The position numbers were made by a program, and so were the translations under genes. A model generated the notes under the pieces. It did no database searches. It worked only from the letters and a program-made list of their open reading frames with translations, and was not told the DNA's origin. Below are positions 43,195 to 52,000 of a stretch of 64,000 bases of DNA, piece by piece. The stretch is from Bacteroidales bacterium UBA2714 (GTDB lineage Bacteria > Bacteroidota > Bacteroidia > Bacteroidales > P3), in assembly GCA_002354035.1 (NCBI GenBank), contig DEKU01000071.1:1-64000 (forward strand), in the 5' to 3' direction. How positions within the stretch are numbered: position 1 is the stretch's first letter; each line of letters begins with the position of its first letter.

Positions 43195-45957
43195 TTAGTC
43201 GTCGAGGAAGTAGAGTTTGCCCTGCTGTTTGTCGAACTCGTACTCGCCGAAGTCGGCCAAGGCAGCGCGGTTGATGATAAACTTGTAGTCGATACCCTTC
43301 ACCACAATCACTTCGACATTATACTGGTGGTGCTGGCCAATCTGGATTTCCTTGAACACCAGTCTAGCGCGGTCCAGAATATTTCCTTCGGGATCGAAGG
43401 CGTGGTCGCGGTCGGGGAAGTCTTCTTTATTGATGCGGCGCTGATAGAGCATGTTCATGGCCTCTTCCCACGAGATGGCGATGGGTTCCTTGAAGCGTTC
43501 GTCGATCAGCATCGGAATCTGCATGCCGTTGATGATGGCCTGCACCTCACCTTTCTGAGTATTTATCATGGTGACGGGGATGGTGCCTTCGTCGTGGACG
43601 ATGACGGCCACATCGCGGTAGTTGGTATCGACCGGGGCATTGACGAGGTCTATATATGTGCCGTCCTCGTTCTGTTTGACCAGGGCCGAGTCGGAGGCCA
43701 TATTGTTGACAATGCGTTTCGGCACATAGTCCGAACGGAGAATCTTAAACTCGATGCGGCGATTGAGCTGATGGGCGGCTTCCTGGTGTTCGGGAGTGGG
43801 GAGGTCGGCGATGTAGTCGCAGTCGAGGGTGGTGCCGGCGGAGAAGATGAACGGTTTGCCTCCCACCTCGATGTAGACATCGCGGTCGAGGGTGCGTGGC
43901 ACGCGCTCGGCGTAGCCCTTGGCCACCATTCGGTCGCGCTCGATGCCACGGCTGGCAAGATAGTCCACCACGCTCTGGGCTCTGCGCTGCGAGAGAGTGT
44001 CGTTGGTCAGACCGATGAAGGGACGGCAGTCGGTGTGGGCTCGGATTTCGACTACTATGTTGGGGTTGTTGACCATGACAAGGTAGAGGTCCATGAGGGA
44101 GTCCATAAATTCTTCTTTGAGGTCCCACTTGGAGAGGTCGTAGCGGATTTCGGGCAGTACCACAGGCTGCTGGGGCACAGGTTCCATGCGGAAATCGTGC
44201 ACGATGTCCTTGTCGACGGTGTAGCCCATCGTGCTCTCCGAGCCTTCAAGGCTGAAGTAGTCGACCTTGGAGAGGTACATCTTGTACACCACCTGGCCGC
44301 GCACCTGGCTGTTGTTGAATTTATAGAAACCCTTCTTGTCGGTGTAGGTCTCGGCTTCCGAGCCGTCGGAACCCACAATCTTCACCTTACATCCCTTTAT
44401 CAACTGCATGGACTTCTCGTCACGCACGGTGCCTTCGATGGTGTACAGCAGCGGGGGAAGCTCGAACTTATAGAGGTTGAGGGTGGGCAGGGGGATTTTC
44501 TTACCCTTCTTGTCGGTGTTCTTGTTCAGGGGGTCGTCGAAAGGACGGTTGCTGGAGAAGTAGCCACGCTCAAGCATCGGGTTGGCATCGCTTTCGGGAT
44601 AGTAGATGATGGACATTTCGTCGTAGGAGGAGTTGATGGGCACTCCGAGGTTTTCCGGTTTGGAGCAGATGCGCTTGCCGATGCGGGTCTTGTAGATATC
44701 ATAGCCGCCGATACCGGGCAGACCGTTGGAGGAGAAATAGAGGTTCGAGTCGCCGCGCAGTACGGGGAAAGCCTCACGACCCGGGGTGTTGACCACCGGA
44801 CCCATGTTGACGGGCTTGCCAAAGTCGTCGGCCAAAGAGGCGCGGGTCGATTTCCAAATGTCATAGTCGCCCTCTCCGCCCGGCATGTCGGAGCAGAAAT
44901 AGAGGGTCAGACCGTCGCTCGTGATGGCGGGATAGAGGTAGTTGTAGGAGGTGTCGCCCAGATTGATGGCCACGGGGGTTGCCCACTCGCCGGGAGCCAC
45001 TTCCTCTTCGGGTGTCTGGTTCTCCTCTGTGTCGTCGGCTTTGTCCTTGCCCTTCTTGCCTTTGTCCTTCTTCTTGGAATCTTTGGTCTTCGATTTCTTG
45101 GCCTTGGTCTTCTTGGCGGCTTTCTTTTTGTCGGCGGCTACGGCCTTAGTCGAAGTGTAGATGGCGCAACCGTGCGACTCAAATTCCACAATCTTGCATC
45201 GCGAGAAATAAATAGTGGTGCCGTCGGGTGAGAAACAGGCCTCACCTTCGTTGCTGGAAGTGTTGATTTTTCCGCTGTTATCATAGAGGGCGGGGACATC
45301 GGTCCACTGCCCGTTGCGGTCCTTATAGACGGAGTAGAGCGACGAGAAATTCTGGCCTGTCCAGACGTCCTTGCCCTCCTCTTCGTCCGAGCCATAGCGC
45401 GACGAGGTGAAGACCAGTGTGTTGGTATCATCGCCCACAAATCGGAGCGACCAATCATTATAGTCGGTGCTCCAGTCGGCCAGCTTGGTAATTACGTGGC
45501 GGCTGCGTTCCGCTGCCCAACGGGTGACCTCGATGAGCGATTTTTTGCGCGTCAGGCACAGTTTGTCGCCAGGCACAAGCTCCAGATATTTGTCATAATA
45601 GCCGTCGGCTTCGTCGAACTTACCGTTGAAACGGCACATCTCAGCCATGTAATAGTACAGCTTGGGTTCTACAGTGTAGTAGCCCGCCTGAATAAGACGG
45701 TGGTAAGTATGCTCGGCCTTGGGATAGTTATACATAAGGCGGTAGCACTCGCCAATCTGGAAGTAGATACGGTTCTTTTCGGCCCTATTGCTCGATACGC
45801 GGTCGTAGGCCTTCTGGTAGCTTTCCAATGCAAGGATATACTGCTTGTCCGCAAACTGCTGGTCGGCCAGTGTGGCGACACTATTTTGTGCCACGGCCAT
45901 ACCTGACCAAAGCAGCGCTATAGCCAGTAGTGTAAAACCTTTTTTAATCGTTTTCAT
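43195..45957 (-). CDS. PorE-like OmpA-family protein with C-terminal retropepsin-like domain
   Basis: The 920-residue exported protein has TPR-like repeats (about 25-145), then a PD40/WD40-type propeller (YNYLYPAITSDGLTLYFCSD and REAFPVLRGDSNLYFSSNGL) interrupted by a Lys-rich insert (about 270-330). A carboxypeptidase-regulatory-like domain (about 515-600) and an OmpA peptidoglycan-binding domain (VEIRAHTDC, LSQRRAQSVVDYLASRGI) follow. This order is that of PorE of the type IX secretion system. It lacks a lipobox. The last 120 residues (INGMQIPMLIDERF and RAALADFGEYEFDKQQGKLY) resemble a retropepsin-type aspartic protease with the catalytic DTG changed to Asp819-Glu-Arg, so likely inactive. 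Confidence 0.82.
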   Translation of the reverse strand: MKTIKKGFTLLAIALLWSGMAVAQNSVATLADQQFADKQYILALESYQKAYDRVSSNRAEKNRIYFQIGECYRLMYNYPKAEHTYHRLIQAGYYTVEPKLYYYMAEMCRFNGKFDEADGYYDKYLELVPGDKLCLTRKKSLIEVTRWAAERSRHVITKLADWSTDYNDWSLRFVGDDTNTLVFTSSRYGSDEEEGKDVWTGQNFSSLYSVYKDRNGQWTDVPALYDNSGKINTSSNEGEACFSPDGTTIYFSRCKIVEFESHGCAIYTSTKAVAADKKKAAKKTKAKKSKTKDSKKKDKGKKGKDKADDTEENQTPEEEVAPGEWATPVAINLGDTSYNYLYPAITSDGLTLYFCSDMPGGEGDYDIWKSTRASLADDFGKPVNMGPVVNTPGREAFPVLRGDSNLYFSSNGLPGIGGYDIYKTRIGKRICSKPENLGVPINSSYDEMSIIYYPESDANPMLERGYFSSNRPFDDPLNKNTDKKGKKIPLPTLNLYKFELPPLLYTIEGTVRDEKSMQLIKGCKVKIVGSDGSEAETYTDKKGFYKFNNSQVRGQVVYKMYLSKVDYFSLEGSESTMGYTVDKDIVHDFRMEPVPQQPVVLPEIRYDLSKWDLKEEFMDSLMDLYLVMVNNPNIVVEIRAHTDCRPFIGLTNDTLSQRRAQSVVDYLASRGIERDRMVAKGYAERVPRTLDRDVYIEVGGKPFIFSAGTTLDCDYIADLPTPEHQEAAHQLNRRIEFKILRSDYVPKRIVNNMASDSALVKQNEDGTYIDLVNAPVDTNYRDVAVIVHDEGTIPVTMINTQKGEVQAIINGMQIPMLIDERFKEPIAISWEEAMNMLYQRRINKEDFPDRDHAFDPEGNILDRARLVFKEIQIGQHHQYNVEVIVVKGIDYKFIINRAALADFGEYEFDKQQGKLYFLDD

Positions 45958-46103
45958 ATATGTACTATTGTTTCTTTACTACAACGCAATTACATTAATA
46001 TTAGTATCTTGTGCCGAAAAATCTTCGCACACAACACACCAAATTAATGTGCTAAATTACACTTTTTTTTTGACATGCACAAAAAAAAGTGATTCGGGCC
46101 GTC

Positions 46104-47327
46104 TCATCTTGCTCCAGCCTCGTCCACATCGGGGTAAATCAGGTAACGGCTGCGTACCGCCCTGAACCGTTCCAACCCCTCCTGCCACGAGGCCCGGATT
46201 TCCTCCTCCCCTGCCCCGCGCTCCAGCTGGAGGCGTAGCTCCGTAGTACCCGCTAACTTGTCGAAGAAGTTGTTTTTCAGGAAGAACATCCCCGGACGCG
46301 ACAGGCTGTACATCATCCTGAGCCACGTGAGGTCGATGCACGGCAACGGTTCCACACCCCGAAGGTCAATCCCGAAGCACTTCTTGCCCCCTTGGGGAGT
46401 GAAGACCATAGCCGGGGCCTTCTGCTTGCCGAAGGTCGAACCACGGTCCCACACCGTGCTGAACGGGGTGCCTATCACCTCGAAAGGCCAGTCGGTGCCG
46501 CGGCCCACGCTCACATTCGTCCCCTCAAAAAAGCAAAGACTGGGATACAGCGCCACCGCATGGGCGTTGCGCAGATTAGGCGACGGGGCCACAGGCAACT
46601 CATAAACACTGCCGCGGTCATAACCTTGCATGGGCACCACCCCCAGCCTGCACCTCCTCCCGCCTTCCAGCCAGCCCTCGCCGTTTATCATGCGGGCATA
46701 CTCGCCTATGGTCATGCCATACACAACCGGCACCGGGTGCATGCCCACAAACGACCGCAGCCGTGCCGTGTCCAGCACCGGCCCGTCGACATAATGGCCG
46801 TTGGGATTAGGCCGGTCCAGCACCAGCAGCGACACATCAGCCTCGGCGCAGGCCTCCATCACGTAATGCAACGTGCTGAGATAGGTATAGAAACGGCACC
46901 CTACATCCTGCAAATCGAAAACAACGACATCCACATCGGCCAGCTGAGCCCGCGTGGGCTTTTTGTTTTTGCCGTAGAGCGACACGATGGGAAGGCCCGA
47001 CGCGGGGTCGACACCATTGTCCACATGGGCACCGGCGGCAGCTGTGCCGCGAAAGCCGTGTTCGGGACAAAATATCTTCACCACCTCGACCCCCTGGCTC
47101 AGCAGGGTGTCCACCAAATGGGTGTGGCCCACCACCGAGGTCTGGTTGCCCACCACCGCCACCCTTGCGGGTGGAAAGATGGCATAGTCGCCAGCCAGCA
47201 TCACCTCGGCCCCCACACGCAACTCGTTTTCCGCGCTGGGCGCAGACTGCTGAGCGCGGCATCCCGTGGCAAACAGCAATGCCGAACAACAGGCAAACAG
47301 CATATATCTGAACAGGTTGGCTCGCAT
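46104..47327 (-). CDS. DUF1343 exo-beta-N-acetylmuramidase, NamZ-like
   Basis: The 407-residue protein has an export signal with a possible lipobox (LFATGC, Cys23). DUF1343/NamZ segments are VVKIFCPEHGFRG, VVVFDLQDVGCRFYTYLST, LLVLDRPNPNGHYVDGP and FFEGTNVSVGRGTDWPFEVI. The characterised family member removes N-acetylmuramic acid from peptidoglycan fragments, so a role in wall recycling in the periplasm is likely. It is the last gene of the minus-strand run clpP-dut-namZ, 35 bases after dut. Confidence 0.88.
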   Translation of the reverse strand: MRANLFRYMLFACCSALLFATGCRAQQSAPSAENELRVGAEVMLAGDYAIFPPARVAVVGNQTSVVGHTHLVDTLLSQGVEVVKIFCPEHGFRGTAAAGAHVDNGVDPASGLPIVSLYGKNKKPTRAQLADVDVVVFDLQDVGCRFYTYLSTLHYVMEACAEADVSLLVLDRPNPNGHYVDGPVLDTARLRSFVGMHPVPVVYGMTIGEYARMINGEGWLEGGRRCRLGVVPMQGYDRGSVYELPVAPSPNLRNAHAVALYPSLCFFEGTNVSVGRGTDWPFEVIGTPFSTVWDRGSTFGKQKAPAMVFTPQGGKKCFGIDLRGVEPLPCIDLTWLRMMYSLSRPGMFFLKNNFFDKLAGTTELRLQLERGAGEEEIRASWQEGLERFRAVRSRYLIYPDVDEAGAR

Positions 47328-47362
47328 ATCCTGCCTCCTTTCATTCCCCTACGGTCCGGGGA

Positions 47363-47800
47363 CTATTTGCTGCCCGTGTGGCCGAAACCGCCCGTGCCGC
47401 GCTCGGAGTCGGTCAGTTGCTCCACTGCAACCACCTCGGCCTGCTCGTGCCGGGCAATCACCATCTGGGCAATGCGCTCACCGTCCTCAATCACAAAATC
47501 CTCGTCGCCGAGATTGATCAAGATGACACAAATCTCACCACGGTAGTCCGCGTCGATAGTCCCGGGCGAATTGAGCACGGTCACACCTTTTTTCAAAGCC
47601 AGCCCGCTGCGGGGACGCACCTGCGCCTCGTAGCCCTCGGGCAACTCCATAAACAAGCCCGTCTTGACCAGTCCGCGCTGCATGGGGCGCAGCGTGACGG
47701 GCCCTTCGGGCAGATAGGCGCGGAGGTCCATGCCCGCCGACTGGCCGGTGGCATAGCCCGGCAGGGGATGATGGCTTGTGTTGATAAACTTCACTTGCAT
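47363..47800 (-). CDS. dut: dUTP diphosphatase
   Basis: The 145-residue homotrimeric enzyme hydrolyses dUTP. All five motifs are visible: SAGMDLRAYLP (1), PRSGLALKKG (2), GTIDADYRGEICVILINLG (3), GERIAQMVI (4) and the C-terminal RGTGGFGHTGSK (5). It lies 80 bases downstream of clpP. Confidence 0.96.
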   Translation of the reverse strand: MQVKFINTSHHPLPGYATGQSAGMDLRAYLPEGPVTLRPMQRGLVKTGLFMELPEGYEAQVRPRSGLALKKGVTVLNSPGTIDADYRGEICVILINLGDEDFVIEDGERIAQMVIARHEQAEVVAVEQLTDSERGTGGFGHTGSK

Positions 47801-47879
47801 GGCATCAAGGTTTTGTCGGGCGGGGAGGAGGGCGGCAGCGTGTGCAGTCCGCCGTCCTCCCTCGCCGCCCAGAGGGTCA

Positions 47880-48551
47880 CTACTCGGCGGTTTTCTTGGT
47901 CAGCACCTCATCTATCATGCCGTAGGCCTTGGCCTCCTCGGCAGTGAACCAGTGGTCGCGGTCGCTGTCCTTCTCCACCTGTTCGAAAGTCTGGCCGCTG
48001 TGGTTGGCGATGATTTCGTACAGTTCCTTTTTCAGCTTCAGAATCTCGCGCACCGTGATTTCCATATCCGTGGCCTGGCCGTCGGCGCCACCCATGGGCT
48101 GGTGAATCATCACGCGGGCGTGGGGCAGGGCGCAACGCATCCCCTTCTCGCCGGCGCAGAGCAACACGCTGGCCATCGAGGCGGCCAGACCCGTGCAGAT
48201 GGTGGCAATCTTGGGCTGGATATACTGCATGGTGTCGTAAATTCCCAACCCGGCATACACTGAGCCTCCGGGCGAGTTGAGGTAAATCTGGATGTCCTTC
48301 TCGCTGTCCACACTCTCCAAAAAGAGCAGCTGGGCCTGAATCACATTGGCCGTATAGTCGTCGATGGCGGTGCCGAGGAAGATGATGCGGTCCATCATCA
48401 AACGGCTGAACACATCCATCTGGGCCACATTGAGCTGGCGCTCCTCAACGATGTAAGGGGTGAGCGAATTATTGATGGCCGAAGTATACTTGGCATAGGT
48501 AGTGCTGCTGATGCCACGGTGTTTGGTGGCATATTTCTCAAATTCTGTCAT
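47880..48551 (-). CDS. clpP: ATP-dependent Clp protease proteolytic subunit
   Basis: The 223-residue serine peptidase has the catalytic triad Ser125 (GLAASMASVLL), His150 (VMIHQPMGG) and Asp199 (SDRDHW). The N-terminal extension (about 30 residues longer than E. coli mature ClpP) probably contains a propeptide. It works with ClpX, encoded 14 kb away. dut and the NamZ-like gene follow on the same strand. Confidence 0.95.
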   Translation of the reverse strand: MTEFEKYATKHRGISSTTYAKYTSAINNSLTPYIVEERQLNVAQMDVFSRLMMDRIIFLGTAIDDYTANVIQAQLLFLESVDSEKDIQIYLNSPGGSVYAGLGIYDTMQYIQPKIATICTGLAASMASVLLCAGEKGMRCALPHARVMIHQPMGGADGQATDMEITVREILKLKKELYEIIANHSGQTFEQVEKDSDRDHWFTAEEAKAYGMIDEVLTKKTAE

Positions 48552-48589
48552 TTGTTATTACTGTTTGTTATTAAGTGACCTCCTAACGC

Positions 48590-48610
48590 AAAAAAGGCAA
48601 TAAAATTGCC
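48590..48610 (-). terminator. Terminator-like hairpin in the clpP leader
   Basis: On the minus strand GGCAAT-TTT-ATTGCC is followed directly by six T residues, 39 bases before the clpP start. No minus-strand gene lies upstream within the gap, so it could be an attenuator in the clpP leader or the end of an unrecognised small RNA. Confidence 0.55.
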
Positions 48611-48978
48611 CCGCCTTCCAAAAAAAGCACGGCGTGCCGTCCGCCTCCCCCTCCACCCTCCGGCCCGGCCTTGCCTCTGGTCCGTGTCCCCGCTGCCCTA
48701 CCCCTGCCTCGGTTCTGCATCAGCTCATTTCACATTGCTTTATTTGCATTTCTCCATCAGTTAGACAATTGGCAATAAGAGAACGATAAACTAACAATAA
48801 ACTAAATGTTGCAAATGATGAGAAGAACGGCAGCATCGGACTCTTTTCATCTTTTTAACAAGAATGCACAACTTCATATTTGCAATATTTTTCAGCAGGT
48901 TATGTTTTTCTTTACATGTTTACTTGGTTTTTGTTGACAAAAAAGGCACAAATAAGTCAGTGAATGACATTTATTTTG

Positions 48979-48986
48979 TAATTTTG
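48979..48986 (+). promoter_or_regulatory. -7 promoter element of the giant T9SS protein gene
   Basis: TAATTTTG matches TAnnTTTG and is followed by CATC. The leader to the start codon at 49071 is about 80 bases and AT-rich. Confidence 0.6.
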
Positions 48987-49070
48987 CATCTCATTAAAAT
49001 ATGGTACGAATGGAGATATAAGTTACTATTTTTTTTATAATTTAATCCTAAGCAACACTCAAAAAAAATC

Positions 49071-52000
49071 ATGAAACGTATCTACAGATTCTTAACGCTG
49101 TTTGCGCTCATGGGGTGCTTTACTGCCCAGGCGCAGATTACGACATTTCCCTACACGCAGGGGTTTGACAGCGGGATGGACGGTTGGACGGTGGTCGACC
49201 AAGATGCCGACGGCCACAACTGGTTCCGCTCCACGGGAGTTGACGAGGGCGTGCTGCCCCATGGCGGGAGCCACTATGCATCGTCGTGGTCGTACGATGC
49301 CGACCCCAGTGGGGACTATGACGCATGGTATCCCAACAACTTCCTGATCAGTCCGGCCATCACCGTGCCCACAAGCCTTACGCTCTCGTACTGGGTGATG
49401 CGCGGCTGCAACAGCTACGCGGACCGGTATGCACTCTATGTCAGTACCGACACTTCGCTGAGCGCCATTCTTGCCACAACTCCGCTGGTGAGCGAGATTC
49501 CGCCTTATGCTTGGACTGAGCGCACTTTTTCGCTTGACAGTTTTACGGGCCAGACGGTCTACATCGTGTTCCGTCATTACAACAGCGATGACAATTGCGC
49601 CATAATGGTGGACGACGTGGCTTTGCGCATGCCGGGCATGCCGGAAGTGAGCATGCCTGCCACACTCGCAGCCGGTCTGAACCAACCCCTCACCATCACC
49701 GCCAACGTAGTGGGTGCCGTCCCCATCAGCTACAGCTGGAGCTCGCTGATGCAGGGCAGCGGCGACGCCACCATGACGGCCAACAATAACGTCCTGACCA
49801 TCACCTATAGCAACGATGGAGTTGACACCATCACACTTGTGGCCAGCAACTCGCATGGCTCCGACACCGCCACGACGGTGGTGAATGTGACCGACATGGC
49901 CTCAATCGACACGTATCCTTATTTCACCTCCTTTGAGCCTGGCGACGACGTAAACTGGCAGATGGTCAACGGCTCTACCAACGGCTGGGCTATCGACACG
50001 GCCACCCACAGCGGCACCGGCAGCCACTCGCTCTACATCAGCAACGACAATGGTGCCAGCTATGCCTACAACAGCGGCGTGGCCTCAGTGTCGTACGCCT
50101 ATCGTGCCTTCGACTTTGACACCGGGTCGTACACCTACACCTTCGACTGGAAAGGACACGGCGACGGTTCTTATCACTATCTGCGTGCTTTCCTCGCACC
50201 TGCGACATACCAATTCACAGCCGACCAGACCCTCACAGGCCTCGACGATGCCACTGTCCCCGACGGCTGCATTGCCCTCGACAACGGTTACCTGAGCGGA
50301 TCGGACACTTGGCACACTATAACCGGCACTTTCGACATATCCTCCAGCGCTACATATAATATGGTGTTTGTTTGGATCAACGACAGCTACTCCAATTCCA
50401 ATAGTCCCGCCGCCATCGATAACATTGGCGTCAGCCTCATCACCTGCCCTGCCCCCACCAACCTGACCATCACGAACGCCTCGTTCGACGAGCTTACGCT
50501 GGGTTGGACCTCCCGCGGTACGGAGTCGGAGTGGGCAGTCAGCGTCAACTATGGTGAGTGGGAACCAGCGTACACCAACCCCTACACCATCAGCAACCTC
50601 ACTCCTGGCACCAACTATAACATCCGTCTCCGCGCCGTTTGCGGATATGACGACACCAGCCTGGTGGCCACCATCAGCGGCACCACGGCCTGCTCAAGCA
50701 TCGACAGCCTGCCGTGGTCGGAGGGCTTTGAGAGCTACGCCACCACTACTATCCAAGCCCAAGTGAACTGCTGGGACTTTGTTCGCGGTTCGAGTACCAG
50801 TTCATACATCTCCATCACCAGCACGAGCAGCCGAGTCCACACCGGCAGCCGTTCGATGCGTTTCAGCGGCTATGCCGCCACTCCCCTTATGGCCATTCTG
50901 CCTCCCTTCTCTGAACCCATCAGCGGACTGGAGCTGAGCTTCTGGTGCATGGCCGAGAACACCACCACTTCCGGCAATCTGCGCGTGGGCTATATTACCG
51001 ACCCCAACGACAGCAGCACTTTCGTGCAGACCGCTTTCATCACCAATACCGGCCACACATCTTATACCCTTGAGGAGGTGACCTTTGTGGGAGCTCCCGA
51101 CAGCGCCCGCATCGCCATCCAGCAGGTGCAAAACAGCAACAACAATTATTGGTGGTGGATTGATGACATTGAAGTGCATGTGGCTCCTGAATGCACTCGC
51201 CCGAACGGCGTTACCGTCAGCGATGTGACCCAAAACGGCGCCACATTCACCATCAACGATCCCGCCGCCGCCTACTATTATCATTTCTCCTTATTACAGG
51301 GCAGCGACACCCTTGTCAACGAGACTGTTTACGACACCATCGTAACCATCGACACCCTTGCACCCGGCACCACCTATACGGTTGTGGTCAGCACCATCTG
51401 CAATGACAGTACAGAGACTCAAACCGTAAGCAACCATTTCTCTACCCGTTGCACACCCATCAACTCCTTGCCTTGGTCGGATGGTTTCGAGGACTATGCC
51501 ACCGCCAACCAGGCACAGATCAACTGCTGGGATATTGTCCGCGGTTCGAGCGCCAGTGCCAATGTGAGCATTGTCAGTGCCTCCACCCGTGTACACTCGG
51601 GTTCGAATTCCCTGCGGTTCAACGGCTGTGCCTCTACGCCTCTGATGGTCATCCTGCCCGAGTTTGAGGAGCCTGTCAGCAATCTCGAACTGAGTTTCTG
51701 GTGCATGGCTGAAAACACAACCACCTCTGGCAATCTCCGCGTGGGATATATCACCAACCCTGCCGACTCCAGCACCTTTGTCCAGACCGCCTTTATCACC
51801 AACACTGGCCACACCTCCTACACCCTGGAGGAGGTGACCTTCACCGGCGCCCCCGACAGCGCCCGCATCGCTATCCAGCAGGTGCAGGACGACAACAATA
51901 ACTACTGGTGGTGGATTGACGACCTGGATGTGCATGTCGCTCCTGTGTGTGCCCGTCCTGTCAGTGTGACAGCTAACGACATCACCGAAAACGAAGCCAC

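Larger units (their letters stand above)
48552..49070. other. Divergent intergenic region between clpP and the giant T9SS protein
   Basis: The part near clpP holds a terminator-like hairpin; the next 120 bases are C-rich and featureless; the last 300 are AT-rich and end in the promoter at 48979-48986. No coding frame is convincing. Confidence 0.5.

Noticed and set aside
43060..45231. 723-codon plus-strand frame
   Set aside because: It lies antisense to the PorE-like gene, whose domains are clear; the plus frame is a Val/Gly/His-rich shadow.
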